Shown here one piece after another: positions 35,993-43,739 of a stretch of 64,000 nt of DNA (its first letter is position 1; every line of letters starts with the position of its first letter). Source of the DNA: Methylobacterium sp. NEAU K. Its GTDB lineage: Bacteria; Pseudomonadota; Alphaproteobacteria; Rhizobiales; Beijerinckiaceae. The notes below the pieces were generated by a model. The model worked only from the letters and a program-made list of their open reading frames with translations. It was not told the origin of the DNA and searched no databases. The stretch covers positions 62,001-126,000 of the forward strand of contig NZ_JAUYZJ010000001.1 in NCBI RefSeq assembly GCF_030700285.1. Reading direction: 5' to 3'. The position numbers and the translations under genes were made by a program.

Positions 35993-36496
35993 CTATGCGC
36001 GCACCGCCTCGACGAGGCCGGAGACGCCCTCGCAGAACCCGGCCGCCAGCTCCAGCCACAGGAGGCGCGCGGGGTCCACCGGTCCCGGCAGGCTCAGGCG
36101 CCCCGGCGGAACCGGGGTGAAACCGAATCGGCTGTAGTAGGGCGCGTCGCCCACCAGGATCACCAAGCCCTCGCCCGCCTGCCGCGCCGCATCGATCGCC
36201 GCCCGGGTCAGGGTGCTGCCGATCCCACGGCCCTCGAAGCTCGGATCCACCGCCAGGGGGCCGAGCATCACGAAGCGTGCCGCCCCGCTGCGCACCGGGC
36301 CCATCCGCACCGAGCCCACAAGGAAGCTGCCGACCGAGGCGGTGACGCCCAGGTCGACCCGCTCGGCCGCCCCCTCGCGCAGGCGATAGGCGGTTCGGGC
36401 GAAGCGGCCGGGGCCGAAGGCACGAGCCTGGAGGCGCTCGATGGCGGGGGCGTCCTCCGGCCGCTCGGGCCGGATGACGAGAGACAATGCGGTCAC
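35993..36496 (-). CDS. GNAT family N-acetyltransferase (YhbS-like)
   Basis: A 167-residue acetyltransferase. MLGPLAVDPSFEGRGIGSTLTRAAIDAAR contains the acetyl-CoA loop, and GLVILVGDAPYYSRFGFTPV is diagnostic of the YhbS group. GTG at 36496 is taken as start; the frame upstream is unlike the family. It follows the MFS gene at 36561 by 64 bp on the same strand and may share its transcript. Acceptor unknown. Confidence 0.88.
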   Translation of the reverse strand: MTALSLVIRPERPEDAPAIERLQARAFGPGRFARTAYRLREGAAERVDLGVTASVGSFLVGSVRMGPVRSGAARFVMLGPLAVDPSFEGRGIGSTLTRAAIDAARQAGEGLVILVGDAPYYSRFGFTPVPPGRLSLPGPVDPARLLWLELAAGFCEGVSGLVEAVRA

Positions 36497-36560
36497 GGCA
36501 GGCTCGCGGGTCGAACCATCGCCGCGTAGCAGCGCCGGCCCGGGGCCGCAAACGCCGGGC

Positions 36561-37757
36561 CTACTCGGCCGCCGCCAGGGCGGGTCGCACACCGCCCTGC
36601 GTCAGCCGGAGGAAGCCGATCGCCGAGAGCCAGATCACCGCCCCGCAGGCGGCGGCGCAGCCGAGCACCAGCGAGAAGCCACCGCGATCGTGCAGGAGCG
36701 CGATGGCCGGGACCACGAAGCCGCTCGCGGTGAAGCCCACGAAATAGCGCACGCTGTAGGCCCGCGCCCGGTAGGCGGGGGGCACGTAGCGGGCGATCAT
36801 CGCGTCGTTGATCACCACCTGCCCGTAGATCGCCGTCATCGCCAGCACGAGGCCGGCGAGCAGCGGCAGGCCTGTGGAGACGGCGGCGATCCCGAGCCCC
36901 AGCGGCTGCAGGACAGAGAGCGCCACGAACAGCGACGGCAGGCTGTAGCGGTCGATCAGGCGGCCCATGGCGAGCTGCATCAGGGCGCCGAACAGGAACA
37001 CCAGCGTCGCGATCGATCCGATCAGCGCCAGCGGCAGCGCGTGGCCGACGCCCTCGTCGATCACCTTTGGCAGGCTGATCGTGGTCAGGTTGAAGGTCAG
37101 GCCGCCGGCGAAGATCGCCAGCGCGAACATCGCCATCAGCGCCCAGGGCCGGGTCACCGGAATGACCGCTGCCCCGCCGGCCTTCGTCCCGGCGGCCTCG
37201 CCGTCGCCGGGCACCAGCGCCAGGAAGGCGGCCCCGCAGGCGAGGCAAATCAGGCCCGGCACCACGAAGGCCGCGCGCCAGCCGACGGTGGCGGCGAGCA
37301 GCGCGGTAACCCCGGAGGCCGAGGCCGCGCCGAAATTGCCCCAGACGCCGTTGAGGCCGAGGTCGCGCCCGAGCCGCCGGGCATGGGTCACCAGCATGGT
37401 CGAGCCGACCGGGTGGTAGATCGCCGAGGCGAGGCCGAGCACGCAGAGCCAGAGGGCGAAGCCCAGCGGGGTCGAGGCGCTCGCCACCCCGAGGCAGGAC
37501 ATCCCGTAGCCGAGGAAGAAGACCGCCAGCATGGTGCGCCGGCCGAACCGGTCCGCGAGCCAGCCCATCGGCAGCGAGCACAGGCCGAAGGCCACGAAGG
37601 CGCCGGTGGCGAGGCCGATCAGCTCGCCGTAGCCGAGCCCCGTCTGGGCCGCGATGGCGATGACCGCCGTGGGGTAGATCAGCAGCACGAAATGGTCGAG
37701 GGCATGCGCGATGTTGACGAAGCGCAGCGTGCGGCGGGACAGTGTTTCCGAATCCAT
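36561..37757 (-). CDS. MFS transporter, fosmidomycin-resistance-like group
   Basis: A 398-residue, 12-helix exporter. The loop MGWLADRFGRRTMLAVFFLGYG is the MFS motif A, and ASAIYHPVGSTMLVTHARRLGRDLGLNGVWGNFG is characteristic of the Fsr-like branch. ATG at 37757. Divergent from the AraC-type gene 62 bp away, which is the likely regulator. Substrate unknown. Confidence 0.88.
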   Translation of the reverse strand: MDSETLSRRTLRFVNIAHALDHFVLLIYPTAVIAIAAQTGLGYGELIGLATGAFVAFGLCSLPMGWLADRFGRRTMLAVFFLGYGMSCLGVASASTPLGFALWLCVLGLASAIYHPVGSTMLVTHARRLGRDLGLNGVWGNFGAASASGVTALLAATVGWRAAFVVPGLICLACGAAFLALVPGDGEAAGTKAGGAAVIPVTRPWALMAMFALAIFAGGLTFNLTTISLPKVIDEGVGHALPLALIGSIATLVFLFGALMQLAMGRLIDRYSLPSLFVALSVLQPLGLGIAAVSTGLPLLAGLVLAMTAIYGQVVINDAMIARYVPPAYRARAYSVRYFVGFTASGFVVPAIALLHDRGGFSLVLGCAAACGAVIWLSAIGFLRLTQGGVRPALAAAE

Positions 37758-37819
37758 CGCGGCGTATCCTCCGGGACCGAACCTTGATAGCCTGACCCGA
37801 TGGAGGCGTCGGGCCGGAT

Positions 37820-38674
37820 ATGTATGCAAACGGGCCATTTGCGTCGGGCATCCGGTCCCAGAACGGTCGTTCGACCGACGCGGCAGACTATCAGGACGTG
37901 CCCCGCGCGGTGGCGGTGATGCCCAAGGCCTACGCGGCCGGTATGTACCTGGACCGGCACTTCCACCCGCGCGCGCAGCTCCTCTACGCAACCGCGGGCC
38001 TGATGATGGCGTCGGCCGAGGACGGCACTTGGGTCGTGCCGGAGGGCCATGCCCTGTGGATCCCGCCGCGGCTTCCGCACGCGGTGGCGACGCACGGCGC
38101 GGTGGCGATGTGCTCGGCCTATCTCGACCCGGCCGCCGTGGCGGCCTTCCCGGGGAGCTGCCGGGTGATCCTGGTGTCGCCGTTGCTGGCCGCCGCCCTG
38201 GCAGCCCTCGGCGAGGAGCCGGTGCTCTACGACGAGGCGGACCGCGGCGGCCATCTCGCCGCCCTGGTGCTCGATGAGATCGGCCGCGCCCCCGAGACCC
38301 CGCTCGCCCTGCCGCTACCCCGCGATGCCCGCCTGCGCCGGGTCTGCCTCGGCCTGATCGAGGATCCGGCCTGCGAGGACGATCTCGACGCCTGGGCCGA
38401 CCGCGCCGGGGCGAGCCGGCGGACGCTGACCCGCGGGTTCCGCGCGGAGACCGGCCTCAGTTTCGGCGACTGGCGGGCGCGAGCCCGGGTGATCCGCGCG
38501 CTCGCCCTGGCGGCCGATGGACGGCCCCCGGGGGCGGTCGCGGCGGCGGTGGGCTACAGGAGCGCCCAGGCCCTGCGCGCGACGGTGGGGCGGGCGCTGG
38601 GAGCCGAAGGTGCTCCGGCCTCCAGAGGCGAGCACCGACGCGTGAGGCCCCGAGCGGCAGAGGCGGCGCCGTGA
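37820..38674 (+). CDS. AraC-family regulator with cupin sensor domain
   Basis: A 284-residue regulator. The N-terminal cupin (HFHPRAQLLYATAGLMMASAEDGTWVVPEGHALWIPPRLPHAV) probably binds a small ligand, and the C-terminal part has two helix-turn-helices (DAWADRAGASRRTLTRGFRAETGLSFGDWR, PPGAVAAAVGYRSAQALRAT). The second one lacks the usual SxFxRxF end in favour of ALRATVGR. It lies back to back with the MFS gene and is expected to control it. Confidence 0.87.
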   Translation: MYANGPFASGIRSQNGRSTDAADYQDVPRAVAVMPKAYAAGMYLDRHFHPRAQLLYATAGLMMASAEDGTWVVPEGHALWIPPRLPHAVATHGAVAMCSAYLDPAAVAAFPGSCRVILVSPLLAAALAALGEEPVLYDEADRGGHLAALVLDEIGRAPETPLALPLPRDARLRRVCLGLIEDPACEDDLDAWADRAGASRRTLTRGFRAETGLSFGDWRARARVIRALALAADGRPPGAVAAAVGYRSAQALRATVGRALGAEGAPASRGEHRRVRPRAAEAAP

Positions 38675-38791
38675 TGTCCGGGACGCGGACCGGCGCAGGC
38701 CGGTAAGGTCCGCGTCCCGGGTCTGCCGGGGACCCAGCCCGAGCGGATCCGGATGGAGCGCCTCGGACCGGGGCCGGTTCCCCGGAGCCGC

Positions 38792-40033
38792 TTAGGCGGC
38801 CTGCTTCGCGTCCTCGATGAGTTCGTCGGCAGGCCCGAAGAACTCGAATTTCACACGCTCGGCCGGGACGCCGTTGCGCAGGAGACCGTTCACCAGCGCG
38901 CGCAGGAACGGCTTGGGACCGCAGAGGTAGTAGGTCGCGCGCTCGTGCGGGGTCTGCTTCACCAACCAGTCCGCCGTGATCAATCCCGGAAGGTCGTAGT
39001 GCTCCCCTTGCCTGTCTCCCGCCTCGGGTTCGGCGTAGAAGGTCTGCACCCGGAGATTCCCGCGGTTCGACGCGAGGGTCCGGGCATGGTCGCGCATGGC
39101 ATGCACCCGGCCGTTCACGGCTGCGTGGATGTACCAGGTCGGCCGGTCCGGGCTGACCTCGGAGACGGTCTCCAGCATGCTCATCATCGGCGTGAGCCCG
39201 ACGCCACCGCTGACCAGGACCACCGGCTCACCGCCTTGGACATCGAGGAAGAATTCGCCCGCCGGCGCCGCGACCTTGAGCACGGTCCCCGGGCGCACAT
39301 GGTCGTGGAGCCAATTCGAGACGAGGCCGGCGGGCCGGCCGGCCTCGCCCTCGCGCTTGACGGTGATGCGGTAGGCGCGGTCGTTCGGCGCGCAGGAGAT
39401 CGAGTAGTTCCGCTTCAGGACGCCGCGGCCCGGGAGGTTCAGGAGAAGGCTCAGATACTGCCCCGGCCTGTGCCGCAGCACCGGGCCGCCATCGACCGGG
39501 ACCAGGATCAGGGAGCGGATGGTCTCACTCTCCGGACAATCGCTCTCGACGACGAAGTCACGCCAGCCGTTCCAGCCACCGGGCTTGGCGGCAAGCTCCC
39601 GGTAGATCGTGGCCTCGCGGCCGATCAGAAGCTCTGCCAGGAACCAATACGCCTCGCCCCAGGCGGCGCAGATTTCGGGTGTCGCGGCCTCGCCGAGCAC
39701 ATCGCCGATGGCGCCCAGCAGGGCGTCGGCCACGTGGGGATAGTGCTCCGGCAGGATGTTGAGCGCGACGTGCTTCTGCGCGATGCGCTCGACCGCCCCC
39801 CCGAGGGCGCCGAGATTGTCGATGTTGCGGGCGTAGGCCAGAACGGCCTGGGCAAGCGCCTTGGGCTGCGAGCCGGTCTCGCCATGGTGCGACTGGTTGA
39901 AGAGGTCGCGCATCTCCGCGTTCTGGAACAGGCGCTCGTACATGCGCCGGGTGATGGTCAGACCGTGCGCCTCCAGGGCGGGCACGGTGGCCTTGATGGT
40001 GGCAACGGTAGCGGGGGCGAGCGGTGTGGGCAT
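38792..40033 (-). CDS. hmp: flavohaemoglobin, nitric oxide dioxygenase
   Basis: A 413-residue three-domain protein that oxidises NO to nitrate using O2 and NAD(P)H. The globin domain (1-140) holds the proximal His in KHVALNILPEHYP near residue 85 and distal residues in YERLFQNAEMRDLF; the FAD domain (about 150-260) has RNYSISCAPN; the NAD domain (about 265-400) has VLVSGGVGLTPMMSML and YLCGPKPFLRAL. ATG at 40033; an in-frame ATG at 40063 would fall inside a regulator site. Divergent from nsrR, whose product should repress it. Confidence 0.95.
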   Translation of the reverse strand: MPTPLAPATVATIKATVPALEAHGLTITRRMYERLFQNAEMRDLFNQSHHGETGSQPKALAQAVLAYARNIDNLGALGGAVERIAQKHVALNILPEHYPHVADALLGAIGDVLGEAATPEICAAWGEAYWFLAELLIGREATIYRELAAKPGGWNGWRDFVVESDCPESETIRSLILVPVDGGPVLRHRPGQYLSLLLNLPGRGVLKRNYSISCAPNDRAYRITVKREGEAGRPAGLVSNWLHDHVRPGTVLKVAAPAGEFFLDVQGGEPVVLVSGGVGLTPMMSMLETVSEVSPDRPTWYIHAAVNGRVHAMRDHARTLASNRGNLRVQTFYAEPEAGDRQGEHYDLPGLITADWLVKQTPHERATYYLCGPKPFLRALVNGLLRNGVPAERVKFEFFGPADELIEDAKQAA

Positions 40034-40047
40034 AGCTGCAACTCTGA

Positions 40048-40070
40048 AAGGTGCATCGGACATACATCTT
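40048..40070 (-). promoter_or_regulatory. NsrR-type operator 1
   Basis: On the minus strand the 23-bp site begins AAGATGTATGT and ends CGATGCACCTT, matching by eye 18 of 22 arm positions of the NsrR consensus palindrome (AAGATGYATTT with its complement). It lies 15-37 bp before the hmp start, overlapping the predicted -10 box. Confidence 0.65.
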
Positions 40071-40096
40071 TTAGCTCGGCCGTGTAAAAGATGCAA
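40068..40096 (-). promoter_or_regulatory. predicted hmp promoter
   Basis: On the minus strand, TTGCAT (40091-40096) as -35 and TAAAAG (40068-40073) as -10 are separated by 17 bp. Both boxes fall within the two NsrR-type sites, which fits direct repression. Confidence 0.5.
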
Positions 40097-40110
40097 GTTA
40101 TATATACCTT
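40088..40110 (+). promoter_or_regulatory. NsrR-type operator 2
   Basis: The 23-bp site begins AAGATGCAAGT and ends ATATATACCTT; 9 of 11 and 7 of 11 arm positions fit the NsrR palindrome. Its AAGATG arm is oriented oppositely to that of operator 1, giving an exact CATCTTTTA...TAAAAGATG inverted repeat between the two sites. Confidence 0.55.
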
Positions 40111-40254
40111 ATGTCCGGGCGCCGGGATGTCGGGCGGATGGCCGGGAGGAGCGCCCTTGGGCCGGCGAGCACCGGAGGCGTCTCTCGCATGCGACCAGCC
40201 GCCGATGAGCCCGGACCATCGAAGTCTCGAAGAACGGGGCGTTCTGGAGTTGAA

Positions 40255-40746
40255 ATGCGTCTGACCCGCTATACCGATTACGCCCTGCGCACCCTGATCT
40301 ACGTCGGCCTGCACGAGCCCGGGCAGAGCTCGATCGCCGAGATCGCGCGGGCCTACGGCATCTCGGAAAACCACCTGACCAAGGTGGTTCATCAGCTGGG
40401 ACGCCTGGGGCTGATCCGGACGATCCGGGGGCGGGGCGGCGGTCTGCGGCTGGCGAAGCCTCCTGCCGAGATCGTCATCGGCGCGGTCGTGCGCCAGACC
40501 GAGGACGATCTCGCGCTGGTCGAGTGCTTCGACAACGGCGCCTGCGCGATCACCGCGCCATGCCGCTTACGTCGGGCCCTCGGCGAGGCGCTGGCGGCCT
40601 TCCTCGCCGTCCTCGACAGCTACACGCTGGCGGATCTCATCGGCGGTCCGGAAGGGGGTGAGATCGCGCAGCTCCTGGGCCTTGCCGTCCCCGCGGCCGA
40701 CGCGCGCGACGGCCGAGCCGGCGCCGGCGGCACCCCGATCGGCTGA
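40255..40746 (+). CDS. nsrR: Rrf2-family nitric oxide-sensing repressor NsrR
   Basis: A 163-residue regulator. The winged helix-turn-helix (YALRTLIYVGLHEPGQSSIAEIARAYGISENHLTKVVHQLGRLG) and the wing (RTIRGRGGGLRLAKPP) are those of NsrR. Cys91, Cys97 and Cys103 (CFDNGACAITAPC) are placed to hold an Fe-S cluster, which NO destroys, releasing repression. GGAG at 5 bp before ATG 40255. The divergent hmp gene with matching operators strengthens the call over IscR or RirA. Confidence 0.93.
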   Translation: MRLTRYTDYALRTLIYVGLHEPGQSSIAEIARAYGISENHLTKVVHQLGRLGLIRTIRGRGGGLRLAKPPAEIVIGAVVRQTEDDLALVECFDNGACAITAPCRLRRALGEALAAFLAVLDSYTLADLIGGPEGGEIAQLLGLAVPAADARDGRAGAGGTPIG

Positions 40747-40766
40747 CGGACCATCGACCGCCGGCT

Positions 40767-41870
40767 TCACGTCGCGCGTGCCGAAAAATCGATGCGCGGG
40801 TCGATCCAGACGTAGATCAGGTCCGACAGGAGGTTCACGGCCAGCCCGAGCAGGGAGAAAATGTAGAGCGTCGCGAACACCACCGGGTAATCGCGACCGA
40901 CGATCGCCCGGAACGACAATTCGCCCAGGCCGTCCAGCGAAAAGATCGTCTCGATCAGCAGCGAGCCTGTGAAGAAGGCCGAGATGAAGGCGCCGGGGAA
41001 GCCCGCGATCACGATCAGCATGGCGTTGCGGAAGACGTGGCCGTAGAGCACCCGCCGCTCGGACAGGCCCTTCATCCTTGCGGTGAGCACGTATTGCTTG
41101 CGGATCTCGTCGAGGAACGAGTTCTTTGTGAGCAGGGTCGAGGTTGCGAAGGCGCCGATCACCAGGGCGGTGAGCGGCAGCGCCATGTGCCAAGCGTAGT
41201 CGGTGAGCCTGTGCCAGGGAGAAAAACCCTCCCAGCCCTCGCTGGTCAGGCCGCGCAGCGGGAACCACTGGTAGAACGACCCGCCCGCGAACAGGATGAT
41301 CAGCATCAGCCCGAACATGAAGCCCGGGATCGCGTAGCCGATGATCACCACGAAGGAGGTCCAGCGGTCGAAGCGCTCGCCGTCCTTCACGGCCTTGCGG
41401 ATCCCGAGCGGGATCGAGATCGCGTAGGACAGGAGCGTCATCCACAGGCCCAGCGAGATCGAGACCGGCAGGCGCTCCTTGATCAGCTGGATCACGGTCA
41501 CGTCGCGAAAATAGCTGCGCCCGAAATCGAACCGGACGTAGTCCCAGAGCATCTTGGCGAAGCGCTCTGGCGCCGGCTTGTCGAAGCCGAACTGCTTCTC
41601 CAGCTTGGCGATGAATTCGGGGCTCAGGCCTTGCGCGCCGCGGTAGCGGGAGCTGGCCTCGCCGCCGCCCATCGCCCGACTGCCGCCCCCGAGATCGCCG
41701 GACCCGCCGGTGACGCGCGACAGCGCGCCCGCGCCCTGGCCCTGCAGCTGCGACAGCACCCGCTCCACCGGTCCCCCGGGGGCGAACTGCACGATCGTGA
41801 AGGTGATCAGCATGATCCCGAACAAGGTCGGGACCATCAGGCCGATGCGGCGCAGGATGTAGCCCAGCAT
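40767..41870 (-). CDS. yejB: peptide-type ABC transporter permease, YejB-like
   Basis: A 367-residue inner-membrane permease with six helices. The start MLGYILRRIGLMVPTLFGIMLITFTIVQFAPGGP is the family signature; the insertion of a Gly/Ser-rich segment at about 50-75 is typical of YejB; the EAA loop that contacts the ATPase lies near residue 240 (LLTKNSFLDEIRKQYVLTARMKGLSERR). It follows the second binding-protein gene by 6 bp. The partner permease YejE and ATPase YejF are not next to it: nsrR, convergent, follows 20 bp later. Confidence 0.92.
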   Translation of the reverse strand: MLGYILRRIGLMVPTLFGIMLITFTIVQFAPGGPVERVLSQLQGQGAGALSRVTGGSGDLGGGSRAMGGGEASSRYRGAQGLSPEFIAKLEKQFGFDKPAPERFAKMLWDYVRFDFGRSYFRDVTVIQLIKERLPVSISLGLWMTLLSYAISIPLGIRKAVKDGERFDRWTSFVVIIGYAIPGFMFGLMLIILFAGGSFYQWFPLRGLTSEGWEGFSPWHRLTDYAWHMALPLTALVIGAFATSTLLTKNSFLDEIRKQYVLTARMKGLSERRVLYGHVFRNAMLIVIAGFPGAFISAFFTGSLLIETIFSLDGLGELSFRAIVGRDYPVVFATLYIFSLLGLAVNLLSDLIYVWIDPRIDFSARAT

Positions 41871-41876
41871 GGTCGT

Positions 41877-43739
41877 TCAGTCCCGCCCGATCCGCTTGGC
41901 CCTGTCGGCGTCGAGCCACCACGTGGCCGGCGCGCCGAGATCGTATTTCGGCGGGTGGGCGGGGCGGCCGTAGACGTCCCACAGGGCGAGGCGATGCGTG
42001 TTGGCGTACCACATCGGCACCCAGTAGCGCCCGGCCCGCAGCACCCGATCGAGGGCCCGGCAGGCGGTGGTCAGGTCCGCCCGGGACTTGGCGTCCGCGA
42101 TGGCGGTGAGCAGCGCGTCGACCGCCGGGTCGGCGATCGCCGACAGGTTGTTGGAGCCCTTGGTGGCGGCCGCCCGGGAGCCGTAGGTCTCGCGCAGCTC
42201 CGCGCCGGGCGTCACGCCGCTGGAATAGCGGCGCGGGGTGACGTCGAAGTCGAAATCGTTGAGCCGGGCTTGGTACTGCGACGGGTCGACGGTGCGTAAG
42301 GTTGCCTTGATACCGAGCAGTCCGAGATTGCGGATGAACGGCTGCGTGACCGCCTGGAAGACCGGATCGTCATCCAGGAACTCCACGGCCAGAGGTTGTC
42401 CGTCGGGCAGCAGGAGGCTGCCGCCCTGGCGGGTGCAGCCCGCCTCGCGCAGCAGCGCGTCGGCGCGCTTGAGCAGGGCCCGGTCCTGGCCGGATCCATC
42501 CGACACGGCCGGCGTCCAGGCCTCGCCGAACACCTCCGGGGAGAGGTCCTTGAAGGGCTCCAGCAGGGCGAGTTCCGCGGCCGAGGGCTTGCCCGTGGCC
42601 TTGAGGTCGGAATTCTCGAAGAACGAGGCCGTGCGCTGGTAGGCGCCGTACATCAGGTTCCGGTTCGACCATTCGAAGTCGAAGCACAGGCCGATCGCCT
42701 CGCGCACCCGGGGATCCCGGAAGGTCTCGCGGCGGGTGTTGATCCACCAGCCCTGGGTGCCGCTCGGCCGGGCATCCGGCACCGTCTCGCGGACCACGCG
42801 CCCCTCGGTCACCGCGGGAAAATCGTAGCCGGTAGCCCAGACCCGGGCGGTGAACTCCTCGCGGAACGTGAAGGCACCGCTCTTGAACGCCTCGAACGCC
42901 ACGGTGCGGTCCCGGAAATACTCGTAGCGGATCGTTTCGAAGTTATTCTGCCCGGTCGTGACGGCCAAGTCGGCGGCCCAGTAATCCGGGACCCGCTCCA
43001 GCCCGATGGAGCGGCCGGGATCGACGGTGCCGACCCTGTAGGGGCCGGAGCCCAGCGGCGCCTCCAGAGTCGATGCCTCGAAGTCGCGGGCACCGTAATA
43101 GGCGGCCGAGAAGATCGGCAGCTGGGCCACGAACAGCGGCAGGTCCCGGGCGCGGCCTTCCGCGAAGGTGACGACGAGCGTTTCGTCGCCCTCGGCCCGG
43201 GCGTCGGTCATGGCGCGGATCACCTCGGCGATCGACGGATGGCCTTTCTCGCGCAGGAGCTTGAGGCTGAACGCGGCGTCCCCGGCCGTCAGCCGCGAAC
43301 CATCGTGGAACCGGGCCTGCGGGCGCAGAGAGAAGGTGTAGGTCAGGCCGTCCTGGCTCACCGTGACCGCCCGCGCCACCAGCCCGTAGACCGCGTCCGG
43401 CTCGTCCAGCGCCCGGACCATCAGGCTGTCGAAGGTCTGATCCATCCCGGCCGCGCCGTCGCCACGCAGCACGTAGATGTTGAGCGTGTTGAAGGTGTTG
43501 AACGCCTGGTTGCCGACCGTCGCGGAGATCTGCGCCGAGAAGCGTCCGCCCCGAGGCGCGATCGGATTCACGTAGTCGAAATGCTCGAAGGCGGGGCCGT
43601 ATTTCAGCTCGCCGAAGCTCGACAGGCCGTGACGTTCCGACTCCGCCGCCCGGGCCGAGGGCGACGGCCTCACGGCCGCGAGCGCGCCGGCGCCGAGGAC
43701 CAGCCCGCGCCGGCTCGGTCTCCAGACGCGACCTGTCAA
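41877..43739 (-). CDS. YejA-like extracellular solute-binding protein (second copy)
   Basis: A 620-residue family 5 binding protein. It begins with a probable twin-arginine signal (RPSRRGLVLGAGALAAV ... ARA), then the family blocks FGELKYGPAFEHFDYVNPIAPRGG, TFDSLMVRALDEPDAVYGL and RETFRDPRVREAIGLCFDFEWSN. TTG is the only sensible start, and it overlaps the stop of the upstream gene (TTGA), indicating translational coupling. It would deliver peptides to YejB in the periplasm. Confidence 0.88.
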   Translation of the reverse strand: MTGRVWRPSRRGLVLGAGALAAVRPSPSARAAESERHGLSSFGELKYGPAFEHFDYVNPIAPRGGRFSAQISATVGNQAFNTFNTLNIYVLRGDGAAGMDQTFDSLMVRALDEPDAVYGLVARAVTVSQDGLTYTFSLRPQARFHDGSRLTAGDAAFSLKLLREKGHPSIAEVIRAMTDARAEGDETLVVTFAEGRARDLPLFVAQLPIFSAAYYGARDFEASTLEAPLGSGPYRVGTVDPGRSIGLERVPDYWAADLAVTTGQNNFETIRYEYFRDRTVAFEAFKSGAFTFREEFTARVWATGYDFPAVTEGRVVRETVPDARPSGTQGWWINTRRETFRDPRVREAIGLCFDFEWSNRNLMYGAYQRTASFFENSDLKATGKPSAAELALLEPFKDLSPEVFGEAWTPAVSDGSGQDRALLKRADALLREAGCTRQGGSLLLPDGQPLAVEFLDDDPVFQAVTQPFIRNLGLLGIKATLRTVDPSQYQARLNDFDFDVTPRRYSSGVTPGAELRETYGSRAAATKGSNNLSAIADPAVDALLTAIADAKSRADLTTACRALDRVLRAGRYWVPMWYANTHRLALWDVYGRPAHPPKYDLGAPATWWLDADRAKRIGRD

